Source: Chloroflexota bacterium
GTDB taxonomy: Bacteria > Chloroflexota > Limnocylindria > Limnocylindrales > CSP1-4
Assembly: GCA_021814735.1 (NCBI GenBank)
Contig: JAKAHX010000108.1
Coordinates: 1-6,147 of the forward strand
Direction: 5' to 3'
Length of the DNA: 6,147 bases
Shown: positions 1 to 3,973 of the stretch, piece by piece
How the letters are laid out: the number at the start of each line of letters is the position of its first letter
Numbering within the stretch: the first letter of the stretch is position 1
The notes under the pieces: model-generated
The model's input: the letters and a program-made list of their open reading frames with translations, nothing else
Told to the model about the DNA's origin: nothing
Databases searched by the model: none
Position numbers and translations under genes: made by a program

Positions 1-156
1 GCCGCCCCCCAGCGCGAGCCTGGTCGGCTGCTCGATCTCCCCCGCCGAGGCGGCCACGAACGCCTCGCGGACCGCCTGGATCGCGGCCGGCATCGGCACG
101 AGCCGGCGCAGCCGCCTGCCGGAGATCCAGGGGATCGCGCCGTGGTGCCCGACCAT
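1..156 (-). CDS. Ornithine cyclodeaminase / mu-crystallin family protein (N-terminal part, cut by window edge)
   Basis: Only the first 52 codons lie in the window; the frame is open to the edge. The ATG shares one base with the TGA of the racemase homologue (TGATG junction), so the two are almost certainly co-transcribed and translationally coupled. A GGAGG lies at 170-174, 13 nt before the ATG, which is rather far. The visible protein has the family's N-terminal pattern: an IS..-L-LVPMPAAIQAVREAF helix (about residues 11-33), then SAGEIEQPTRLAL (37-49), equivalent to the conserved 'aeG...qP.R' segment before the first substrate-binding strand. Family members are NAD(P)H-dependent and include ornithine cyclodeaminase, alanine dehydrogenase and delta1-pyrroline-2-carboxylate (ketimine) reductase. 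Next to a proline racemase superfamily enzyme, the ketimine reductase that makes L-proline is the likeliest role. That is inferred from context, because the nucleotide-binding and catalytic residues lie outside the window. Confidence 0.85.
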   Translation of the reverse strand, partial: MVGHHGAIPWISGRRLRRLVPMPAAIQAVREAFVAASAGEIEQPTRLALGGG

Positions 157-1322
157 CAGTCCGGGGCAGCCTCCGGGCCGGGAGCCGTGGACCCGGCCGC
201 TTCCGGGCTCCCGGGTTCCGAGACGCGCACCGATCCCGACCGAGCCCCCGCGCTCGACCCCGTTCCCGCCCCCCAGATGTCGCCGACGGTGAACCCGGCC
301 GGGAAGGGGTCCTCGGGGTCGAGCACGTAGGTGGCGAGGCCGGTGATCCAGGCCGTGCCGCCGATGGTGGGCACCACGGCCGGTCGGCCCCCGACGGTCG
401 TCTCGCGGATCAGGCGGCCCGTGAAGACCGTCCCGAGGATCCCCTCGTGGCGGAACTCCTGGCCCAGCGGCAGGAGGCCGCGGGCGTGGAGCGTGGCCAT
501 CTTGGCGCAGGTGCCGGTCCCGCAGGGGGAGCGGTCGAGCGCGCCGGTCCAGGTGTCGGGGCGGTCCCAGTCGAGCTCGCCGGTCGAGACGATCACCGCG
601 TTGCGCAGGTCGGCCTGCGGGCCGCTCGGCGGGCCGGAGAGCTGGGCGATGGTGGGCCCCAGGATGGCCGGGTTCTCGGGGTGCCTGACGGGGAGCTGCT
701 CGCGGGTGGCCGCCTTGATCATCTCGCCGATCCGCACGAGGTCGCGCCCCTCGTCGGGCGTGAGCCGCAGGCCGAGCGCCGCGCCGTCGGCGATGACGTA
801 GATCATCCCGCCGTACGCCAGGTCCACCCGGAGCGTGCCCAGCGAGGGCACCTCGATCGGCGCGTCGAGCGCGAAGACGAACGAGGGCACGTTCTCGAAC
901 GTGACGCGCCGTACCTTGCCGTCCCGCACCTCCGCCCGGATCGCGACCAGGCCGGCCGGTGCTTCGAGGAGGAACTCGGTCACCGGCTCCCGGACCGGCA
1001 GCAGGCCCATCTCGAGCAGTACGGTCGCGACGCAGATCGTGTTGGTGCCGGACATGGGCGGGTACTCGACCTGCTCCATGATGATGTAGCCGGCCGCGGC
1101 GCGCGGGTCGGTGGGCGGCAGCAGCAGGTTGCAGTTCGCGGCGGGATAGCCCCGCGGCTCCCGCAGCATCCGCAGCCGCAGCTCGTCGTGGCGCTCGCGG
1201 AAGGCCTGCATCTTCTCGAACATCGTCGCGCCGGGCACGTCCAGGACGCCCCCGATGATGACCCGGCCGGGCTCGCCCGCGGCGTGCGCGTCGACGGCGA
1301 CGATCGCGTTGGAGATGCGCAC
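156..1322 (-). CDS. Proline racemase superfamily protein (hydroxyproline epimerase / trans-3-hydroxy-L-proline dehydratase-like), Ser/Cys active site
   Basis: A 388-residue protein of the proline racemase superfamily, whose members racemise proline, epimerise 4-hydroxyproline at C2, or dehydrate trans-3-hydroxy-L-proline to delta1-pyrroline-2-carboxylate, without cofactor. Seen: the N-terminal D-H-GEPGRV signature (residues 11-21), the first catalytic loop MSGTNTIC (90-97) with Ser91 where racemases have Cys, and the second loop DRSPCGTGTCAK (263-274) with Cys267. Classical racemases and epimerases carry Cys/Cys and the characterised human-type dehydratase Cys/Thr, so Ser/Cys marks a less common subgroup. 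The GTG start at 1322 is fixed by AAGGGAGGT (1329-1337), 6 nt upstream. Family homology appears to end at GFTVGDIW (343-350); the last ~38 residues are a Gly/Ala/Ser/Pro-rich tail of no recognised kind. Its TGA overlaps the start of a cyclodeaminase-family gene, which favours the trans-3-hydroxyproline dehydratase route. No signal peptide, so probably cytosolic. The family is certain, the exact substrate is not. Confidence 0.93.
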   Translation of the reverse strand: MRISNAIVAVDAHAAGEPGRVIIGGVLDVPGATMFEKMQAFRERHDELRLRMLREPRGYPAANCNLLLPPTDPRAAAGYIIMEQVEYPPMSGTNTICVATVLLEMGLLPVREPVTEFLLEAPAGLVAIRAEVRDGKVRRVTFENVPSFVFALDAPIEVPSLGTLRVDLAYGGMIYVIADGAALGLRLTPDEGRDLVRIGEMIKAATREQLPVRHPENPAILGPTIAQLSGPPSGPQADLRNAVIVSTGELDWDRPDTWTGALDRSPCGTGTCAKMATLHARGLLPLGQEFRHEGILGTVFTGRLIRETTVGGRPAVVPTIGGTAWITGLATYVLDPEDPFPAGFTVGDIWGAGTGSSAGARSGSVRVSEPGSPEAAGSTAPGPEAAPD

Positions 1323-1328
1323 GGCACG

Positions 1329-1337
1329 ACCTCCCTT
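1329..1337 (-). promoter_or_regulatory. Strong Shine-Dalgarno for the racemase homologue
   Basis: On the minus strand this reads AAGGGAGGT, 6 nt before the GTG at 1322. It is near-complementary to the 16S rRNA 3' end and sets the GTG as the start, since no nearby ATG in this frame has such a site. Confidence 0.85.
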
Positions 1338-1396
1338 CGACGCAGCTCGGCATCGGCCCGTTCATCTCGGCAGCCCCGGCCGCGCGATCAGGCAGC

Positions 1397-1402
1397 ATCG
1401 TA
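1397..1402 (-). promoter_or_regulatory. Possible -10 box for the racemase/cyclodeaminase pair
   Basis: In the 139-nt gap between the J-domain gene and the racemase homologue, the minus strand carries TACGAT, fitting the TANNNT -10 pattern. It would give a leader of roughly 65-70 nt. No convincing -35 is seen at the right distance, so this is only a candidate; read-through from the J-domain gene is the alternative. Confidence 0.25.
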
Positions 1403-1409
1403 TCGCGGT

Positions 1410-1426
1410 GCCGGGCGGTGCCCGGC
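1410..1426 (-). terminator. Short GC hairpin after the J-domain gene (weak terminator or leader stem)
   Basis: Perfect 7-bp arms (GCCGGGC / GCCCGGC) enclose a 3-nt loop, about 36 nt past the J-domain stop codon on the minus strand. No T-run follows, so it is not a classical intrinsic terminator. It may slow or attenuate transcription into the racemase gene, or be a chance stem in GC-rich DNA. Confidence 0.3.
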
Positions 1427-1461
1427 CAGAGCCTGGCACCCGGGACCAGCCCGGCCGGCGG

Positions 1462-1956
1462 TCAGCGGCGGCGGAAGCGCCCGGGGCGCCGCTCGTCCGC
1501 CAGCGCCATCGCGGTTCGCGCCGGGGTGGAGAGCAGGCCTTCGATCTCCCTGCTGTACCGGCGGCCGATGGGCGTCCGAGCGAACCACTCGAGGAAGTCC
1601 GGGTCGTGGCGGGCGATCTGGGGCAGCGACCACCCGGCATAGCGGCCGAAGTCGAGGACGCTGCCCGACGGGGCGCCGGAAGGTGTCGCGGGTTGCGCCT
1701 GCCACGACTCGGCCGGGTGCTGGGGCCCCGCGGCGGCACGCGCCTCGGGACGGCGCGTGCGGTCGTACTCCGCGCGGGCCCGGGGGTCGCGCAGCACGGT
1801 CCACGCGTTGTTCAGCTCGGTCATCCGCTCGTCCGATCCGCCCGCGACATCGGGATGGTACTTGCGGGCGAGCGTCCGATAGGCGGCCTGGATCACGTCC
1901 GGCTCGGCCTGCGGATCCACCTGCAGCACGGCGTAGTAATCGGAGATCCCGAACAT
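1462..1956 (-). CDS. Short DnaJ-like J-domain protein with C-terminal FGRYAGW module
   Basis: A 164-residue cytosolic protein. The J domain fills residues about 6-67, with helix II ending in RKYHPD; the HPD motif at 34-36 is intact, so it should stimulate the ATPase of a DnaK-type Hsp70. The domain closes with DPRARAEYD (57-65). There is no G/F region, zinc-finger or DnaJ substrate-binding domain, so this is a type III (J-domain only) co-chaperone rather than DnaJ itself. After a Pro/Ala/Ser-rich linker (68-99), residues 101-141 hold LDFGRYAGWSLPQIARHDPDFLEWF, which resembles the DUF3820-type 'FG.Y.G..l..i...d..yL.W' module and may bind a client; that role is inferred. The tail is basic (RRPGRFRRR). 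The ATG at 1956 has no clear Shine-Dalgarno but sits 7 nt after a -10 box, which suggests leaderless translation. A GTG lies directly before it, and the frame stays open upstream, but homology begins at this ATG. Confidence 0.93.
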   Translation of the reverse strand: MFGISDYYAVLQVDPQAEPDVIQAAYRTLARKYHPDVAGGSDERMTELNNAWTVLRDPRARAEYDRTRRPEARAAAGPQHPAESWQAQPATPSGAPSGSVLDFGRYAGWSLPQIARHDPDFLEWFARTPIGRRYSREIEGLLSTPARTAMALADERRPGRFRRR

Positions 1957-1963
1957 CACCGGG

Positions 1964-1991
1964 AGCCTACCGGGTGACGGACCCAGGGCAA
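1964..1991 (-). promoter_or_regulatory. Leaderless promoter of the J-domain gene
   Basis: On the minus strand: -35 TTGCCC (1986-1991), a 16-bp spacer, and -10 TAGGCT (1964-1969), with only 7 nt before the ATG at 1956. A start site 6-8 nt after the -10 box would fall on or next to the A of ATG, giving a leaderless mRNA. This fits the lack of a good ribosome binding site. Confidence 0.6.
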
Positions 1992-2019
1992 GGGCCCAGA
2001 AGGTACCAGTCGGTACCAG
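1990..2019. repeat. Three phased 10-bp repeats upstream of the J-domain promoter
   Basis: Plus-strand units AAGGGCCCAG (1990-1999), AAGGTACCAG (2000-2009) and TCGGTACCAG (2010-2019) follow one another without gaps. Each holds a 6-bp palindrome (GGGCCC, GGTACC, GGTACC) followed by AG. The 10-bp period puts all three on one face of the helix, and the array abuts and slightly overlaps the -35 box of the J-domain promoter. It therefore looks like an activator or repressor binding array. It lies in the 82-nt gap after the phosphoribosyltransferase stop codon. Confidence 0.6.
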
Positions 2020-2038
2020 CGGGCTGGCGGGTCGTGTC

Positions 2039-2500
2039 TCAGCGCCCTGCCTTGAACGGATAGACGACCCACGCGTCGGTCTCGACGACGCAGTGGTCGG
2101 GCACCGACGGGACGCGGGAGTGGGTGGGCTTGTAGTGCAGGACCGCGGTCGTCGGGTGCCCGCCCGCGAGCCGAACACGGTCGATGACGGCCTGGATGGT
2201 GGTGCCGGTGTCCCAGACCTCGTCGACGATCAGCACGCGCCGGCCGCGCAGCAGCGGGTCCGAGGGGAACTGCAGGAAGGTCGGGCGATCGGCGGGCTGG
2301 CCTGCGTCGTCGTAGAACGCGACGGCAGCCACCACGATGTTGCGCAGGCCGAGGCGGTAGGCGAGCATGCCGGCAGGCACCAGCGCGCCGCGCGTGATCG
2401 CGAGCAAGACGTCGTACTCGCCGCCTGTCTGCTCGGCCAGCTGCTCCACGAGCCGGTCCAGCTCGGCCCACGAAACGACGAGTTTCTCCGGCGGAGCCAT
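2039..2500 (-). CDS. Purine-type phosphoribosyltransferase (COG2236-like hypoxanthine/guanine phosphoribosyltransferase)
   Basis: A 153-residue type I phosphoribosyltransferase. Such enzymes join a purine base to PRPP, releasing pyrophosphate, usually for base salvage in the cytosol. Seen: the first PRPP/pyrophosphate loop ITRGAL (35-40); the long PRPP-binding signature VLIVDEVWDTGTTI (89-102), with the acidic pair D93-E94 and the DTGTT phosphate loop; and the base-facing C-terminal segment DAWVVYPFK (142-150), where an aromatic residue normally stacks on the purine. Length and layout fit the compact COG2236 group rather than full-length HGPRT (about 180 residues). The ATG at 2500 was chosen because it begins the homologous region and has a TATGCT box 8 nt upstream; the frame continues upstream inside the methyltransferase gene but without homology. 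It lies 122 nt after the methyltransferase and 82 nt before the J-domain gene. Exact base preference cannot be read from the sequence. Confidence 0.93.
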   Translation of the reverse strand: MAPPEKLVVSWAELDRLVEQLAEQTGGEYDVLLAITRGALVPAGMLAYRLGLRNIVVAAVAFYDDAGQPADRPTFLQFPSDPLLRGRRVLIVDEVWDTGTTIQAVIDRVRLAGGHPTTAVLHYKPTHSRVPSVPDHCVVETDAWVVYPFKAGR

Positions 2501-2508
2501 GCACCCCG

Positions 2509-2514
2509 AGCATA
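2509..2514 (-). promoter_or_regulatory. -10 box of a probable leaderless promoter for the phosphoribosyltransferase
   Basis: TATGCT on the minus strand lies 8 nt before the ATG at 2500. It resembles the TAGGCT box in front of the J-domain gene in both sequence and spacing. No good -35 is visible (at best ACGACG, 16 bp upstream). A GGGGTG stretch between box and ATG might alternatively act as a poor ribosome binding site. Confidence 0.4.
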
Positions 2515-2622
2515 CACGGCCGAGGACCGTCGTCGTCGGCCAGAGCAGGCCGCACGCGCCCGAGCCCGCGGACCGCGCATGGGCACGCCGCCCCGGCCGA
2601 GGCCGCGGCTGGTCGGGTGCCA

Positions 2623-3387
2623 CTATCCCGGGACGCGGAACAGGTAGAGAGCCCAGCCGAGCGTGTCGCGGCCCCAGGTAAGGTACTCGTGGCGGCCGCG
2701 TGCCACGCGTTCCAGCAGCTCCGGCACGTCCGGGTCGTCGGGATGTGCCGCCGCGTGGCGGGCCGCCGCGCGCCACTGGAGCGTCTCGTATCGATCCCAC
2801 TCCTCGTCGGTGCTGACGAACGCAAGGAGCGGCACCAGGCCTCGTGCCTCGCCCGCCGAGACGTTGCCGGCATGGGTGCCACAGAGATCCCGGCTCATCC
2901 CGGACCAGGCGAGATAGGCCGCCTCGGGCTCGTGGCGCCAGAACGGCTCGCCCACCAGGACCAGCCCTCCCGGGCGCACGGCGGCGGCGAGCGCGTCGAG
3001 CGTGCCGCCCAGGCCGCCGAAGATGAAGCTGGCCCCGAGGCAGGACGCGAGGTCGAACGACGCCGGGTCCGCATGGTAGGCAGCGCCGTCCTGTTCCAGG
3101 ACCTGGATCGCCGCCCGCGGGACCCGGGCGCGCGCGGCCGCCCGGAACTGCGCCACGACATACGGCGAGGCGTCCACGGCAACGGCCTGGACACCGGTGC
3201 CCTGCGCGCCGCCGTACCGCTCCGCCACCCGGCACAGAAACTCGCCCTTGCCGGCTCCCAGATCGAGGATGCGGGGCCGCGGCGGCAGATCCAGCAGCGC
3301 GACCAGTTCGTCCAGCCTCGCGACGCTGGTCGGGTTGCAGACGACGTGGTCCCGGTGGGTCACGTCATAGAACTTCCAGGTGTCCAC
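2623..3387 (-). CDS. SAM-dependent class I methyltransferase, YjhP-like
   Basis: A 254-residue class I (Rossmann-fold) methyltransferase. Motif I is ILDLGAGKGEFL (residues 40-51). VAVDASPYV (69-77) ends strand 2 with the acidic residue expected to hold the SAM ribose hydroxyls. FDLASCLGASF (111-121) is motif IV, and VRPGGLVLVGEPFW (137-150) is the post-motif region. The N-terminal KFYDVTHRDH...NPTSVARL (5-24) and the C-terminal stretch WDRYETLQWRAAARHAAAHPDDPDV followed by WGRDTLGWALYLFR (239-251) resemble the uncharacterised E. coli YjhP group, not the UbiE or Dam types; the methyl acceptor is unknown. The GTG at 3387 is preferred over the ATG at 3435 because AGAGGAGG (3393-3400) lies 5 nt before it. 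Its first 23 nt overlap the end of the small membrane protein gene, so translation is probably coupled. Confidence 0.92.
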   Translation of the reverse strand: MDTWKFYDVTHRDHVVCNPTSVARLDELVALLDLPPRPRILDLGAGKGEFLCRVAERYGGAQGTGVQAVAVDASPYVVAQFRAAARARVPRAAIQVLEQDGAAYHADPASFDLASCLGASFIFGGLGGTLDALAAAVRPGGLVLVGEPFWRHEPEAAYLAWSGMSRDLCGTHAGNVSAGEARGLVPLLAFVSTDEEWDRYETLQWRAAARHAAAHPDDPDVPELLERVARGRHEYLTWGRDTLGWALYLFRVPG

Positions 3388-3706
3388 CGGAGCCTCCTCT
3401 GGCGTGCTCCCACGCGGGGCGGTCAGCAGCCCCACCCTGCGTGGCGCGCCCCCGCGTTCCCGGCCGAAACGCCGGTCCTCCGCCCGGATCGGGTCCGTCC
3501 TCCCGCTGGTCGATCGACCGCGGGGTGCCCACCTGCCAGGGCCGGGGGTCCTCCTCCTGCACGCCCCTGGGCCACTCGTCGAAGGATGCCGCGCGGAACA
3601 GCAGGGTCAGGTCGACCGGGCCGATGGCGTTGATGAGCAGGACGGGGATCGCGATGAGCGCGACGAGCGGGAGCGCGCTCACGAGGATCGAGACGACGTC
3701 GTTCAC
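3365..3706 (-). CDS. Small membrane-anchored protein of unknown function
   Basis: Predicted 113 residues from a GTG at 3706. Residues 4-27 (VVSILVSALPLVALIAIPVLLINA) form a clear hydrophobic membrane segment at the N terminus. It is followed by an amphipathic stretch (VDLTLLFRAASFDEWPRGV) and a polar, Pro/Gly/Arg-rich, probably disordered C-terminal half. No family is recognised. Evidence that it is real: this well-formed membrane segment, strong G/C bias at third codon positions through about the first 65 codons, and a 23-nt overlap with the methyltransferase start. The bias weakens near the end, where the sequence also holds the methyltransferase Shine-Dalgarno. The ribosome site is modest (AGGGCAGG, 4 nt before the GTG). 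The frame stays open upstream, so an earlier start is possible but has no support. The topology (N terminus outside or inside) is undecided. Confidence 0.6.
   Translation of the reverse strand: MNDVVSILVSALPLVALIAIPVLLINAIGPVDLTLLFRAASFDEWPRGVQEEDPRPWQVGTPRSIDQREDGPDPGGGPAFRPGTRGRATQGGAADRPAWEHARGGSGGHLEVL
3393..3400 (-). promoter_or_regulatory. Strong Shine-Dalgarno for the methyltransferase, inside the upstream gene
   Basis: Minus-strand AGAGGAGG, 5 nt before the GTG at 3387. It lies within the last codons of the small membrane protein gene. It decides the start over the ATG 48 nt upstream, and fits coupling between the two genes. Confidence 0.8.
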
Positions 3707-3800
3707 GGAGCCTGCCCTGCGGCCGGATGCCCGACCGGCCGCTCTGGCGACGGGATGATCGCTCAACCACAGGCTACGCTCGTCAGGCCGCGTTGCACAG

Positions 3801-3820
3801 GTGGACGTCCACGCACGTGG
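3801..3820. promoter_or_regulatory. Overlapping inverted repeats, candidate operator
   Basis: GTGGACGTCCAC (3801-3812) is a perfect 12-bp palindrome. Its right arm is reused in a second inverted repeat, CCACG-CA-CGTGG (3809-3820). The GTGG/CCAC element thus occurs three times in 20 bp. It lies just upstream of the possible minus-strand promoter, in the divergent region, where a shared operator would be expected. Confidence 0.4.
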
Positions 3821-3943
3821 GCACCGCTGCCCCCTCGACGGAGGGGCCGCCAGCGCATAGCCTTCTCCGCGTGGTGACTGGACCGGACCGGTGTGCAGCG
3901 GGAGCATCTCCCCGGGCGGCGGCGCGCGGGCGCGGCCGTCAAC

Positions 3944-3953
3944 GGTAGCTACC
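3944..3953. promoter_or_regulatory. Perfect 10-bp palindrome close to the beta-helix start
   Basis: GGTAGCTACC is its own reverse complement and ends 20 nt before the ATG at 3974, just upstream of the ribosome binding site. It could be an operator at the start of transcription. Chance is possible for a 10-bp palindrome. Confidence 0.3.
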
Positions 3954-3962
3954 TGGGATCGT

Positions 3963-3967
3963 GGAGG
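3963..3967 (+). promoter_or_regulatory. Shine-Dalgarno for the beta-helix gene
   Basis: GGAGG, 6 nt before the ATG at 3974. This places the start directly before the signal peptide. Confidence 0.8.
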
Positions 3968-3973
3968 CACGGC

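Larger units (their letters stand above)
3707..3973. promoter_or_regulatory. Divergent intergenic region between the small membrane protein and beta-helix genes
   Basis: No convincing gene in these 267 nt; frames that cross it lack homology and are Arg/Gly-rich shadows. It should hold the promoters of both divergent units. For the minus direction TAGCCT (3771-3776) is a possible -10 box, about 65 nt before the GTG at 3706, without a clear -35. For the plus direction no promoter stands out. Two palindromic sites, entered separately, are the most structured parts. Confidence 0.5.

Noticed and set aside
447..2063. A 538-codon plus-strand frame crossing the racemase and J-domain genes.
   Set aside because: It runs antisense through two genes with intact family motifs; its product is Arg/Gly/Ala/Pro-rich and matches no family.
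2518..2541. Inverted repeat (GGCCGA / TCGGCC) between the methyltransferase and phosphoribosyltransferase genes, as a terminator.
   Set aside because: Only 6-bp arms with a 12-nt loop and no T-run; expected by chance at this base composition.
1956..2882. A 308-codon minus-strand frame spanning the phosphoribosyltransferase and part of the methyltransferase.
   Set aside because: Both real genes have complete motifs in other frames; this reading is Arg-rich and without homology.
3388..3435. Upstream ATG start for the methyltransferase (16 more residues).
   Set aside because: The extra residues have no family similarity, and the GTG at 3387 has a far better Shine-Dalgarno at 5 nt.
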